Of a stretch of 64,000 nt of DNA, positions 31,717 through 44,817 are shown one piece after another. Within the stretch, counting starts at the first letter, position 1. Each line of letters starts with the position of its first letter. Below the pieces are notes generated by a model that was not told the origin of the DNA, did not search any database, and was given only the letters and a program-made list of their open reading frames with translations. The stretch is from NCBI RefSeq assembly GCF_954871325.1, contig NC_088775.1, positions 72,641,561 to 72,705,560 on the forward strand. The letters run 5' to 3'. Both the position numbers and the translations under genes were made by a program. The stretch comes from Gordionus sp. m RMFG-2023. Its lineage: Eukaryota > Nematomorpha > Gordioida > Chordodea > Parachordodidae.

Positions 31717-34700
31717 GCGTAATCGGCTAAAAACTACGCCTAAGCCTAATAAGGCTAAGCCTAATTAGGTTAAGCCTAAAAATCGGCTAAGCCTATATCA
31801 ATCTGCTAAAACTAAATTAGTCAAAATTCTGCATCGATGCTTAGTATTAATTATTATTTATTTATTTTAGTAAAATAATTTATTTTATTTATATTTAATG
31901 TAAATATTTTATTATTATCAACAAATAAACATGATATGATTTAATATTTTTTATTTATATTATTATATTTTGAAATGAAAATAAATTTATTTATTTGATG
32001 TTATTTTAATAAAAAAAATAATATGCTGCTATATTGTAAAAATGTAATATCCTTTTCAATATAATTTATTAGTGATTTTCACAATTTTCTTTGTAAATAC
32101 ATCTTTTATTGAGGAATTATATTGTAAATTTTATTAGATAAATAAACAATCTTTTATAGGTGAAATCTTTTATAATTTTTTTATCATTTTTTTAAAATTA
32201 TCTATTTTTTATTAAATGAGGTGGATTTTATGAAACTTTTTTGATGATTTTATATGATCTTTTTAAGGATAATATTTTAATGTGACAATTGTCATAATCG
32301 TTATTTTATAATTTTTTTGAATTTTTTTGAAGAAAATAGGTTAAAATAAGTATTAATAACATGTGTAAATATAAATTTAGTGAAGATGTACCAATGAAAA
32401 GTGACAATTGTCATAATCGTTATTTTTAAAGTTTTTTGAATTTTTTTGACGACAATATGTTAAAATAAGTATTAATAACATGTTTAAATAAAAATTTAGT
32501 GAAGATGTACCATAGAAAATTGACAATTGTCATAATCGTTATTTTATAAGTTTTTTAAATTTTTTTGAAGAAAATATGTTAAAATAAGTATTAATAAGAT
32601 GTTTAAATATAAATTTAGTGATGATGTACCATAGAAAAGTGACAATTGACATAATCGTTATTTTATAAGTTTTTTGAATTTTTTTGAAGAAAATATGTTA
32701 AAATAAGTATTAAAAACATGTTTAAATAAAAATTTAGTGAAGATGTACCATAGAAAAGTGACAATTGTCATAATCGTTATGTTATAACTTTTTTGAATTT
32801 TTTTGAAGAAAATATGTTAAAATAAGTATTGATAACATGTTTAAATAAAATTTAGTAAAGATGTACCATAGAAAATTGACATTGTCATAATCGTTATTTT
32901 TAAAGTTTTTTGAATTTTTTTGACGAAAATATATTAAAATAAGTATTAATAAGATGTTTAAATATAAATTTAGTGAAGACAATGAAAAGTGACTATTGTC
33001 ATAATCGTTATTTTTAAAGTTTTTAGAATTTTTTTGACGAAAATATAAATAAGTATTAATAACATGTGTAAATATAAATTTAGTGAAGATGTACCAATGA
33101 AAAGTGACATTTGTCATAATCGTTATTTTTAAAGTTTTCTGAATTTTTTTGAAGAAAATATGTTAAAATAAGTATTAAAAACATGTTTAAATAAAATTTA
33201 GTAAAGATGTACCATAGAAAAGTGACAATTGTCATAATCGTTATTTTATAAGTTTTTTGAATTTTTTTGATGAAAATATGTTAAAATAAGTACATGTTTA
33301 AATAAAAATTTAGTGAAGATGTACCATAGACAAGTGACAATTGTCATAATCGTTATTTTATAAGTTTTTTGAATTTTTTTGAAGAAAATATGTTAAAATA
33401 AGTATTCATAACATGTTTAAATAAAATTTAGTGAAGATGTACCATAGAAAATTGACATTGTCATAATGATTATTTTTAAAGTTTTTTAAATTTTTTTGAC
33501 GAAAATATGTTAAAATAAGTAGTAATAACATATGTAAATATAAATTTAGTGAAGACAATGAATAGTGACAATTGTCATAATCGTTATTTTTAAAGATTTT
33601 TGAATTTTTTTGACGAAATGATGTTAAAATAAGTATTAATAACATGTGTAAATATAAATTTAGTGAAGATGTACCAATGAAAAGTGACAATTGTCATAAT
33701 CGTTATTCTTAAAGTTTTTTGAATTTTTTTGACGAAAATATTTTAAAATAAGTATTGATAACATGTTTAAATAAAAAATTAGTGAAGATGTACTCTAGAT
33801 AAGCGACAATTGTCATAATCATTATTTTTAAAGTTTTTTTATTTTTGTTGACGAAAATATGTTAAAATGAGTAATAATAACATGTTTAAATAAAAATTTA
33901 GTGAAGATGTACCATAGAATAGTGACAATTATTATAATCGTTATTTTTAAAATTTCTTTGATGAAAATGGGTGAAAATATAGATTGTAAAATTAAAATTG
34001 CCTGAGTATATGCCATAGAAAAAACATATCGTAATAATAGATTCTTCCCCAAAAAACAGGAGCAAATTGGCATTTTATTACATCCGTTTATCGGGTCAGA
34101 AATTAATATGCAAAATTTATATCATAATATCTAATCCTAAGTTAGAAATTATTATTTTTTTGCCAATTTTCACCAGACAATCTTATTTAAAATTTGGGTA
34201 AACTTTTTTTTCTATTTTAAAATCAATACCGATGCAAGTTAACTATTTTCGTCAAAAAAAATCAAAAAACTTTAAAAATAACGATTATGACAATTGTCGC
34301 TTATCTAGAGTACATCTTCACTAAAATTTTTTTTAAACATGTTATCAATACTTATTTTAAAATATCTTTGTCAATAAAATTCAAAAAACTTTAAAAATAA
34401 CGATTATGACAATTGTCACTTTTCTATGGTACATCTTCACTAAATTTATATTTACACATGTTATTAATACTTATTTTAACATATTTTCGTCAAAAAAAAT
34501 TAAAAAACTTTAAAAATAACGATTATGACAATTGTCACTTTTCTATGGCACATCTTCACTAAATTTTTATTTAAACATGTTTTAATATTTATTTTAACAT
34601 ATTTTCTTCAAAAAAATTCAAAAAACTTTAAAAATAACGATTATGACAAATGTCACTTTTCATTGGTACATCTTCACTAAATTTATTAACATATTTTCGT

Positions 34701-35866
34701 CAAAAAAATTCAAATAACTTTAAAAATAACGATTATGACAATTGTCACTTTTCATTGGTACATCTTCAATAAATTTATATTTAAACATCTTATTAATACT
34801 TATTTTAACATATTTTCTTCAAAAAAATTCAAAAAACTTATAAAATAACGATTATGACAATTGTCAATTTTCTATGGTACATCTTCACTAAATTTTAATT
34901 TAAACATGTTTTTAATACTTATTTTAACATATTTTCGTCAAAAAAATTCAAAAAACTTTAAAAATAACGATTATGACAATTGTCACTTTTCTATGGTGCA
35001 TCTTCACTAAATTTATATTTACACATGTTATTAATACTTATTTTAACATATTTTCGTCAAAAAAATTCAAAAAACTTTAAAATTAACGATTATGACAATT
35101 GTCACTTTTCATTGGTACATCTTCACTAAATTTATATTTACACATGTTATTAATATTTATTTTAACATACTTTCTTCAAATTAATTCAAAAAACTTATAA
35201 AAGAATGATTATGACAGTTGTCACATTAAAATATTATCCTTAAAAAGATCATGTAAAATAACATCAAAAAGTTTCATAAAATTCACCTCATTTAATAATA
35301 AATAGATAATTTTAAAAAAATGATAAAAGATTTTACCTAAAAGATTGTTTATCTAATAAAATTTACAATATAATTCTCAATAAAAGATGTATTTACAAAG
35401 AAGATTGTGAAAATCACTAATAAATTATATTAAAAAGAATATTACATTTTTACAATATAGCAGCATATTATTTTTTTTATTAAAAAAACATCAAATAAAT
35501 AAATTTATTTTTATTGCAAAATATAATAATATAAATAAAAAATATTAAATCATATCATGTTTATTTGTTGATAATAATAAAATATTTACATTAAATATAA
35601 ATAAAATAAATTATTTTACAAAAATAAATAAATAATAATTAATGCATCGATGCAGAATTTTGACTAATTTATTTTAGCCAATTTTTAGGCTTAGCCCATT
35701 TTTAGGCTTAGCCAATTTTTAGGTTTAGCCAATTTTTAGGCTTAGTTAATTTTTAGGCTTAGCGGATTTTTAGGCTTTACCTAATTAGGCTTAGCCGATT
35801 TTTCCACCTAAAATCTCGGCTAAGCCGTTTTGTAGTCGGCTAAAATTAGCCGATTACGCAACACTA
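31717..35866. mobile_element. Giant 4.15-kb foldback element with satellite-built arms
   Basis: Left end GCGTAATCGGCTAA (31717); right end TTAGCCGATTACGCAACACTA (to 35866). Next to each end sit AAGCCTAA/TTAGGCTT hexamer-type repeats (31740-31830 and 35680-35830), then ~430 bp of AT-rich sequence that mirrors on the other side (31835-32270 and 35230-35650). Then come tandem ~118-bp units with the core TGACAATTGTCATAATCG: about fifteen in the left arm (32280-33990) and about nine inverted in the right arm (34250-35220). A unique spacer fills 33990-34240. No transposase gene. The right end TAGTGTTGCG (reverse strand) is hAT-like; no clear TSD was found, and the left terminal bases appear lost. 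Confidence 0.85.
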
Positions 35867-36370
35867 TATGTGACAATTGTCATAATCGTTATTTTTAAAG
35901 TTTTTTGAATTTTTTTAAAGCAAATGGGTAAAATATATATATTGAAAACATGTTAAATTAAAATTTTAGTGAATATGTACCATAGAAAGTGACAATTGTC
36001 ATAATCGTTATTTGTGAACATATTTGAATTTTTTCAAAGAAAATATGTAAAAATATATATTGTAACCATTTTAAATTACAATTTTAGTGAAGATACCACA
36101 GAAAATTGACAATTGTCATAATCGTTATTTTTGAACTTTTTGAATTTTTTCAAAGCAATTAGGTAAAAATATTTATTGCAAACATGTTAAGTTAAAATTT
36201 CAGTAAAGATGTACCATAAAAAAGTGACAATTGTCATAATATTATTTTTCAACTTTTTTGAATTTTTTAAAAGAAAACTGATAAATATATATTTGTAAAC
36301 ATATATTAAAATTTTAGTGAAGATACCACAGAAAAGTGACAATTGTCATAATCATTATTTTTGAACTTTT
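35867..36370 (+). repeat. Right outer units of the GACAATTGTC satellite
   Basis: About five plus-oriented units (cores near 35870, 35991, 36108, 36227 and 36337), same orientation as the left outer units. They carry a variant CAAATGGGTAAAATATATATTG segment. Confidence 0.8.
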
Positions 36371-37287
36371 TTGTTAAAACGAAGTGACTTTTAGCCTACA
36401 CCCGTTTATCTTATTAGGCGGGGAGGATAGCACACTTTTTAATTACATAACCATTTAAATTTGAAAGTAAGGAGATTGATTTGTAAATCTACACGTATAA
36501 ATAAATTTTTTGATTTGAAAACTATTTAAATAAAAAAAGATTAAGTTTTGTTAATTGGTTAATTGTGTAACCCCCAGGCCCGTGGTTTGGGTCTAGAAAT
36601 TGACTAAACCAGCTCTGATCACGAGTCTCTGGAAAAGACCCGGGGTTCACACACTTAATCGCCACGCCTAAAAAATGCGAACATGTATTTTCTTTAAAAA
36701 ATATTACAAAACGATAGTGAATTTGTTATTATTTATATAAAGTATTTAAGAATAAATGGGGGGGGGGGGGGAAGAATTAACTAAACCTTTTTTCACAAAA
36801 CGATTTTCATAATTCTTCCTCAAAAAAAAATTTTCTCGCAATTGATCAGACGTACCATGTTTTCTTTAAAAGTCAGAACAAATCTTTTTCTCTTTTAATA
36901 ATTTTTTTCAAAAAGGCAAAAACATAGCCATTCATGGCACATTTCCCCTATAATCTCAATATTATTTTTAATTTCATATAATAAAATATCGAATCCCGGA
37001 AAAAAACCTCGGAATAAAAACCTCCGGTAAAAAACCGAAATTTTTTTTTCGAATTTACTTAGGACCTAATAATATCGGTATATTTTTATTTGGATTTAAT
37101 AAAGTATAGGCAAATTAGTATTTTAAGAAAATATATTATAGAAATATAATTTAATAATAAATTAAAAAATACTGATGTTCAAATTGGTACTGGGACAAAA
37201 GAATATCCCAGTAAAATAACCCATGTATTACTAATTTCGTAAAAATTATTTGCTATAGTAATAAATATAATATCCATACTTAATTAC
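36371..37287. other. Unassigned stretch
   Basis: Contains an isolated GC-richer block (36560-36665, AACCCCCAGGCCCGTGG and GACCCGGGGTTC), a 14-G run (36758-36771) and repeated CGG(A/T)AAAAAACC words near 36995-37045. No gene recognised. Confidence 0.5.
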
Positions 37288-38490
37288 TAGTGATGTTAAG
37301 GTAACTAGTTACAAGAGTTACATTTTGGCTAAAAAATAACTGTAACTAGTTGTATTTTTAAAATTGTAACTAGTAACTAGTTATAATTTTTGAAATGTAA
37401 CTGCCAAAAGTAACTAGTTACTTTTAAAGATATATTTAAATAATTAATTTTATTTTTAATATGTTGTGATAAATTTATTTTAAATTAAATTTATTTTATA
37501 AATTAAATTTATTAATTTAAAATTTTGTGAAAATGTCTGATTGTTATAATTTCCCGTTCAAATTGATTTTCTTTTCTTAAATTGTTACATTGCTGCTGGG
37601 CTTCATAATTTTGTAAGCAAATTCAAGTAACAAATGTAGCACAATATATTTTTTTCCGTCAAGTAACAAGCATTGGAACTTCATATCATACGTAATAAAA
37701 AAATTTTTAAATTTAGTATAAGGAAAAACAAAGACAGATTATTTTAGAATTTAATATTAAATTATTAATCATTACTTACAAGAACCAAGTCTAACAAAAG
37801 CATAAGTACATTACTCTAATTTTAAAAAATGATTGCAACATCACTTGATGTAGTTGGATTTTTTGATCTAAAGCGCCAAAATATTCTGGATAATGAATTT
37901 ATAGAAAACTTTGTCAAATCTAATAACAACACTTTTTCTTTATATAACTATTTTCCAAAGTTAAAATTACTCTTTATTAAATATAATGTTGTGTTGTTCT
38001 AATATCAAGTGCTCCCGTAGAGCGCTTGTTCAGTCTAGGTAAGCTCATTTTTGGAGATAAACGAGCACGTCTCCTAGATAATAACTTTGAAATTAATTTG
38101 TTGTTAAAAGCAAATAAACATTTATTAGATTCTAATTTTTATGAAAAATAAATGTTTTTTTTTCAATGCAAATATATATTTTTATATTCGATGTAAATAT
38201 TCAATTTTGCGAAATTTTTTTATATAAATAAATTGTATATTATTTTAAATAACTGATTATACTTTGTTTATTCTAATTTTTTTTATATTAAATAAATGCA
38301 TTCAATAAATAAATAATGCGCATATGAATGATGTATAAAGTAAGTAACTAGTTACTTTTGAAAATAACTGTAACTAATAACTAGTTACTTTTGTAAAAAT
38401 GTAACTAGTAACTGTAAATAGTTATGTTTTTGCCAATGTAACTAGTAACTGTAACTAGTTATGTTTCCAAAGTAACTTTTAACATCACTA
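37288..38490 (+). mobile_element. hAT-I, 1.2 kb, perfect 8-bp TSD
   Basis: Termini TAGTGATGTTAAGGTAACT and AGTAACTTTTAACATCACTA, flanked by identical TTAATTAC (37280-37287 and 38491-38498). Many GTAACTAGTTAC words fill both subterminal regions, probably transposase-binding sites. Contains a C-terminal transposase remnant. Confidence 0.95.
37850..38150 (+). pseudogene. hAT-I transposase C-terminus
   Basis: FDLKRQNILDNEFIENFVKS is followed, after a frame change, by SSAPVERLFSLGKLIFGDKR and LLDNNFEINLLLKANKHLL, ending DSNFYEK and TAA. This is the hAT dimerisation domain; the rest of the gene is absent. Confidence 0.8.
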
Positions 38491-38589
38491 TTAATTACTA
38501 TAGTAAGTAGACTAAATTTGCAATAAGATCTCTTTATTTTATTGAAAAATCATTATGTATATACAAATTTAATAATTTAGAATAATAAT

Positions 38590-39020
38590 AATATCGGTTG
38601 ACATCAAATAAAGGTGGAAATCGCCCTCATAAAATCTAATTTGGAAGGCTTTGCACTCTATCACGGTATTCCTCGCAAAGTTTCTTTAACCGAATCTGGG
38701 TATTATCCAAGTTTCTAGAGAAAATCGAGGCCCAATTCGACGTGTCTGGGATTGAGAATTGCTTCTTGTGAACTTCCTTGACTCCATTGATATAATTTTT
38801 ATCAAAATATTCAAGATATCTTTACCATTGGTCGGAGTAACTGATCTCAGGAATGCCATTGCATTGACCATATCACATAAAGGAACAAATGCTAAGCCGT
38901 CCCTAATGCCACGATTAGGGTTTCATTGGTTCTGTATTGGCTTTCCAGACCTAGCTTTCGTAGTTTTCTATGGGTACTTTGACACAAATGGTAAATCATC
39001 CTCTGATTATAATGTGATCC
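38590..39020 (-). pseudogene. Possible MULE-type transposase relic
   Basis: Minus-strand pieces in different frames: DGLAFVPLCDMVNAMAFLRS, YLEYFDKNYINGVK and FSIPDTSNW, then a Lys/Arg-rich tail. Order and spacing resemble the C-terminal part of Mutator-like (FLYWCH-linked) transposases, in which a YFEDTYIG-like block precedes a WN motif. The canonical NNHVEGWH-type block is not seen. This is a tentative call; it could be another decayed element gene. Confidence 0.35.
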
Positions 39021-40640
39021 CCTAATTGAAAAATATCAATAATTTTACATATTAATGATCATACCAATGACAGTTTTAACCGCGCTCATAGCAAACTTTT
39101 CGAAATCCACGTGTATATATATATAATAGATCAAATAAATCCCTCTCTTGACATTTAGATAGTATTATTTCGAATATTTTTTCGTAAGATTTTGTGTTTT
39201 TTTTTGAGGGGGGGGGGAAGGGGGGTACTGATATATAATTGCAGAAAATTTTTTGGGGACATAAAATTTCCACCCATATCAATATAATATGCCATGAGCA
39301 CTCACTTATAAATTTATTTATCAAAATTAATTATTGCTAGGTTATTCTAAAAAAAATTAAATGAAAATTGAGGAGAAAAAAATTGAGAAAAGATTCGAAA
39401 AATAAAGATTAAAATAGAAAATAAATGACCAATCCCTCCCCCGTCTCTCTCTCCCATTGTTATTTAAAATTTGTAACAATAGCAAGATTTTTTGGTTCTT
39501 TAAATTATTTCAATTAAAAATATATTATTTATATATTTATTCTTAAATTTCAATGATTATAGCGCCTCGATGGCACCAGTAAGTTTTTGTTTTAAATTTT
39601 TTTTTTTTTAAATTCTTATTTTAATTTATATTTTAAAATTATTTTTACCCTCTTTCCAAAAATAAATCTATTTTTTTAAATAATCTAATAACAAATAAAT
39701 AAATGGTTCAGTCTCAACGCTACACCCTTACTAAAAATTTCATAATTTAGTAAGCATAAAAAAATATTCGATTTAAACTATGATCAAAATATTTATGATA
39801 ATATAAATATTTTTTTTTATTATTTACTCAAATTATTTGTTATTATCACATGCAAAATGAATGCAAATTTTTTGTGTTCAAAAGCGTTCCTATTTTTTTT
39901 AAAAATACCATTTAAAATAACAATATTTATTTATTTTTTATATGTTTTTTTAATATGTTTTTTTTTATATGTATTACATGATTTTTAAATAAGAATTAAG
40001 ATAATTTATAATTTTTACGTTGATAAATCTCATTTTGAACCTTTGCGCAAATAAACCAGAATATCTTTTAGTTCAATCTCCACTAAAAGTTCTCATACAA
40101 CTAACATAAAACGATCCTAATTTTTCTTCTTCTATATTATTTCTCAGCCTATTTTTTATAATTTACTAGATGTTCTCTCGCAATAAACTTGAGTAAATGA
40201 TCAAGAAATGTATTCATATGTGAAAAATAAATTAGTGTATGCACTTGTGTGCATATTGTATCTTTTAAGAATTTCATACAGGCATATTAAACAATTGTTA
40301 CATTTATTATCACAATTCACATTCTGTGTTATTATCTTATTATACTATTTCATTAGACTCCACACCTGCTCATACGATAACATCGTCCGTTTTATTTAAT
40401 TCTGCTATTAAATCTTTGAAATCACATGCAAATGAACTAATTATTTGAGTTTATAGTAAATAATTATATCGTGGTATTTTTTTTACTTTCATTGCAAAAA
40501 CTGATTACATCTGTTATTTCTTCCAAATCCTACTGTGATATCAATATTTCTGTTATTTATAATTATAGTTTATTTTTATTATGGAAGTAAATTTTTTACA
40601 TGATATCTATCAATTTTATCTATTTATTTAGGATATTATA
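39021..40640. other. AT-rich stretch without a recognised gene
   Basis: Contains an interrupted G-run (39208-39225). The short frames here (for example 40208-40399) are hydrophobic low-complexity translations of AT-rich DNA. The left end of the next hAT could not be found. Confidence 0.5.
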
Positions 40641-42960
40641 ATAAATGAAGACCAAATGGAGTTAATAAATATAGATGCTGTTGGTACTAATAATAATAGC
40701 GATAATGAACAAGAAGAATTATCAATATCTAATAAAAGACAAAATTCAGCAAAAATCTGGGAATTTTATACTACTTGTGATAATAAAAAAAGGCAATTTG
40801 TAATAAATGTAAAAAAAAATATCACTTCCCAATTTTGGAACCTCAGGATTATGGACACATCTTAAATCCATCCACCCAACATTATATAAGAAATGTTAGC
40901 AAATAAATATTGGCAGTAAAAAAAATAAAACAATAAAATCATTTTTACTTAATAATATAAATAATAAAGCTAATTTATAATTTAATTATAAACTTTTTCA
41001 TTCAAAATAATTTAGCCTTTTCAATAGTTGAGGATATCACTTTTAAAAATTTAATAGCATATTGTAACCCTTCACTAACATTAGTTTCTAGAAAAACACT
41101 AAAAATAGAAATTATGAAACATTATCATAGTTCTTTTATCAATTTAAAATCTGTACTTTCTAACATTACATCTAAATTTTCCTTAACAATGGCATTTGAT
41201 CCTCTCCAAATAAAATACCCATTATGGGCATAGGAATTCATTATATTGATAAGGATTTTAAATTAAATAATCATTTATTAGATTTTATTCCTTTTAAATC
41301 AGCACATAATTCTATTAATATTTTTAATTCTGTATTAAAAGTAAAATTTAAAATTGATTTTTTTTGCATTACATTAGACAATGCAAGTAATAATTTAGCA
41401 TTTCTAAAAATTTTAAAACAAAAAGATAATTTTGACAATGTGTGCAAATGCTTTTGCCATATTATACATTTGGCTGTCATGGCTGCATTGGAACCCTTAA
41501 ATAAAACTAAGAAAAATAAGAAATTTTTTAAAAATTTTAAACTTTATCTAAATTTAATAAACTCGAAAAAATATATCTTGAAAAAAATCCACACTTAAAA
41601 TTTTCTCACCCAATTTTAGATATACCAACACGTTGGAATTCAACATACCAAATGCTTGAAAGAGCAATATTGCTCAAACCCTATTTGACAACATATACCA
41701 ATCATTTACAAAATACCAATCAAGAAAATTATATTAGTGCCTTAGTTAGCCTGGAATAATATAGAAATATACCGAGAATTTCTGGAACCATCTAATTTTG
41801 CTACAGAGATCGCCTCATGTAATAATACTCCAACAATTTCAACAATTATTCCTTTATATTCCAGTATTTTTAGCATGTGGAGAGTTATAATAATAATCCT
41901 AATGCTATTTTAAAGACAGCTTCTTTAGCTGCCTTAACAAAACTTAATAAATACTCTAATTTTAATAAACACCTCTTTATTATTTCAAAAATGATTGACC
42001 CAAGATTTAAACTATCAAGTCATTTATTAAAGCATAATAATATGGAAACATATATTGGATATCTTACTAATGAATACAATATTTATAAAATAAATAATAA
42101 CAATTCAGCGGAACTTAAAGCACAAAATAACAAAAAATTGTCCTTTTATGACAAAATTTATCAGGTGAAACCTCATAATAATAACAACTTAGAAATAAGT
42201 AAATACGTAGATGAAGCCACCAATGATACAAATCCATTAGATTGGTGGAAATTAAATAAAAATAGATATTTAGTATTATCAAAAATTGCCAGAGATTATC
42301 TAGCAATTCCGGCCACCTCATCTAGCTCTGAAAGGGCTTTTTCAGAAGGACTGTATGTTATAACAGACCAACGTTGTTCACTAGATGAGCATACTATACA
42401 AGCTTGCTTGTGCCTAAAATGTTGAATGCGCATGCAAGATTCTTCTTAAATACATAAAATTATTTCCTCTTATATTAAAATTATATCATTCTTATTTTGT
42501 ATAAATAGACAGTTATGTTACATTTTTAGATTACTTATTTTGCTATGTTCTTTGTGATAAATAAAATGGTTCAAAATCAATACGTTTATTATTGTTGATA
42601 CAAAAAATACATGATTAAATCAAAATTTCTTATATTCACATCACCTAATAAATTCCTAGTTTAAAAAAAGAATTTGAATTCAGTAAAATTTTGAGAGTTG
42701 GTTCTTAGCCTTGATTTTATGGTATCATGATTTTTTTTCCCATGTTTATTTAAAATTAGAAATTAATGGTTTTATAATCACTATTTATATTCTTTTAATT
42801 AGTAATTTGAATTTAAACCAATACCAATATAAACCAATAGTTACCAATATAAACCAATACCAATAGCAATACCAATACAAGAAATAGAAAATATTGTTTA
42901 AACCAATACCAATAAAATATTTTGTTAAAATTGGGTTTTTACTATTGGTTCCCAGCCCTA
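40640..42960 (+). mobile_element. hAT-F, with BED-finger transposase relic; left end not located
   Basis: The right terminus is TATTGGTTCCCAGCCCTA (to 42960), preceded by CCAATACCAATA-type repeats (42815-42920), a hAT-like end. The plus-strand gene starts at about 40656. A deletion derivative of the same family occurs at 59990-60420. Confidence 0.7.
40656..42425 (+). pseudogene. hAT-F transposase, decayed
   Basis: The N-terminus has a BED zinc finger: SAKIWEFYTTCDNKKRQF and, in a shifted frame, TSGLWTHLKSIHPTLYKK. The middle block (41224-41598) shows GIGIHYIDKDFKL, FFCITLDNASNN and CKCFCHIIHLAV, the hAT DNA(S/A)NN...CH(I/L).HL region. RWNSTYQML-type sequence follows near 41630. The C-terminus (41877-42425) has MIDPRFKLSSHLL, PLDWWKLN and IPATSSSSERAFSEG, ending LCLKC. 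Frame changes near 40830, 41600, 41760 and 41870 break it. It is nearly full length for a hAT (~600 residues). Confidence 0.8.
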
Positions 42961-42994
42961 CTCGACAGTCTTTTTTCGTCGGCGCACAGGTCTA
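42961..42994. mobile_element. hAT-C terminal fragment (copy 3)
   Basis: TTCGTCGGCGCACAGGTCTA matches the right end of hAT-C copy 1 and is followed by the same CATATAGT site and flank. The rest of this copy was replaced or cut off by hAT-F. Confidence 0.75.
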
Positions 42995-43133
42995 CATATA
43001 GTAAATATTTGTAAAATTTTTATTTCTCTTTGTTCCTGCTCAATAAATTTAGCTATTGAAAAATATACTCATTTATATTATACAATAAATAAATTAATAA
43101 TATTTTTTAAATATCAGTTCTTAACTACATACC
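42995..43133. repeat. Flank repeat shared with 30713-30845
   Basis: See the partner copy; about 90% identical by eye, ending near AACTACATACCC. Confidence 0.8.
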
Positions 43134-43646
43134 CATATTATATTTTGTTATTCTTCGCCATTTTTTATTCAAGGCAATTTCTGATTCGAGCCATCTGTAA
43201 TTCCCAGACTATACTTCCTCAGGCCGAAGGCAGGGCTATGATAAATTACTTAGAAATTTAACTATCTCCGAGCTTGGGAAAAATTTTCAAAATTATTATG
43301 GGTTTGGCTGGAAAATTAATATAGGCTTGGACCTATCTTAGGAAAAATTTTAAAAAATCATTATGGGTTGTACCAGGTTTGAGAAAAAAATTTTAAAATC
43401 ATAACGGGTTTGGCTGGGCTTGGGAAAAATCAAAAATTATTAAGCTCTATGGGCCAGACATTGGCCTAAAAATTTTTTTGCATTCCTGGGAGGGGCCTTA
43501 TCAATAAAAGGACCATGAAGAACTCTGATTAATGTTTTGAACTACCAAAATAATTATGGTCTTGAACCAGGCTTTGGGAAATTTTTTCAAAATCATCGTG
43601 CTTGGACCTGGCTTTGGATTTATTAATATTAAATATTAGCCATAGG
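43134..43646. repeat. Degenerate ~65-bp tandem repeat region
   Basis: From 43268 to 43620 the words GGCTTGG(G/A), AAAAATTTTxAAAATCAT and ATGGGTTTGGCTG recur about five times with much drift. No gene. Confidence 0.5.
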
Positions 43647-44049
43647 CAGAGTTGGACAGTACCGCGAATACTTGTATCTAAGATACAAGATACATGATCC
43701 TTTTGTATCTTGTACTCAGTATCTTATTGACATTTTTAAGAAGATACTAGTATCTTTATCTAAGATCCTTTATTTTGAAAATAATCTTGTATCTTTTTCA
43801 TTTTCTTTAAAAAGATACAGATACAGATTCTTTTTAATATTCATGTTTAAAACATTTACATATCACACAATGTAACTTTATTTTCTTCGTGAAATCTTGT
43901 ATTATTTTCTTTATTTATTCCCGCTATATTTTAAATATATTGATAACCAAAATTAGTTGGAAGTTTTACAGGTCACAAAGATTGATAGATTAAAAATAAC
44001 AACACCAAAACTAAATAAGATAAGGATATATTTTATATGTAATATTTTT

Positions 44050-44670
44050 TAATTTGTAGAATGTTTAACAATCATAGTAGTGAAGATGAAATTATGAAGA
44101 TAGGTTCTCCTGAATCAAATCCGAATCTTAAAATTCTAGATGGAAAATTTTATAAAGTAATTCATGTGAAAAGAAGGTTAATGATGCTTACTACCAAGTG
44201 AATGTATGGAAATATTCTAAATACCAACCTAATTTGCTAAATACCGACCAAAATTTATTAAAATGTAATAAGATCCTTATTATTTAATATATTAATACGG
44301 AATCACGTGGTCGAGTCCGGCCTCCTATATATTATCCTCCCAAGGATGGAACCACCAAGTTAGAATAAGAAAAAAACATGATCATTCCCGGGATTCGAAC
44401 CCGGGAGCATGGGATAAGTAAACCAAGCTCTTGCCTACTAGGCCATAGAGCCTTTCCAAAAATTACGATTTTTCAAATATATATTATAAATATGTTTGGT
44501 AGTGCCTATCCAAATGAAAAATGAACAAAATTCAAATTTGATAGATGGTACCTTAAGGTACCAAGCATCATTAACCGAAAAATAACAAGGGGTACAAGTT
44601 GAATGTCAAAATTGCACAAGTAAAAAAGTTATTACAGGTTCAACAAACTCATCTACAAATTTTGTTAATT
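44050..44670 (+). pseudogene. hAT-E transposase N-terminus (BED finger), split by the MITE
   Basis: The plus strand gives MFNNHSSEDEIMKIGSPES and LKILDGKFYKVI before the MITE. After it comes VECQNCTSKKVITGSTNSST, the Cys-x2-Cys and Ser/Thr-rich part of a BED zinc finger. The catalytic part is missing. Confidence 0.65.
44176..44576 (-). mobile_element. 401-bp MITE carrying a tRNA-like sequence, copy 2
   Basis: Same inverted ends as copy 1 (GGTTAATGATGCTTACTACC at the left; the right end has a few changes), in reversed orientation. The tRNA-like block on the minus strand (44452-44380) has GGCTCTATGGCC, a paired D-arm GCCT/AGGC and a CCCGGG-TTCGAAT-CCCGGG T-arm-like stem-loop with B box at 44391-44401. 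Flanks GAAAAGAA and GAAAAATA suggest a decayed 8-bp TSD. Confidence 0.85.
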
Positions 44671-44817
44671 AAACATATTAAAGTATATTATACATTTTTA
44701 TTTTATAATTATTAACATAATAATACCTATACTTAAGTCGCTCTTAGATAATTGTTATTAAAATTTTTTATAGAAGATAATTGAATATCAAATTAAAATC
44801 ATTGGATATATATTTTT

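Noticed and set aside
32782-34073. Minus-strand frames of 80-110 codons with repeated YFRQKNSK peptides
   Set aside because: They are translations of the 118-bp satellite units; no start context, no conservation beyond the repeat.
31360-36370. CRISPR-like array of regularly spaced repeats
   Set aside because: The spacers are the same as each other, the units invert, and the context is eukaryotic; it is a satellite.
36560-36665. GC-rich block considered as a tRNA or snRNA
   Set aside because: No B box or cloverleaf can be drawn and no snRNA motif is present.
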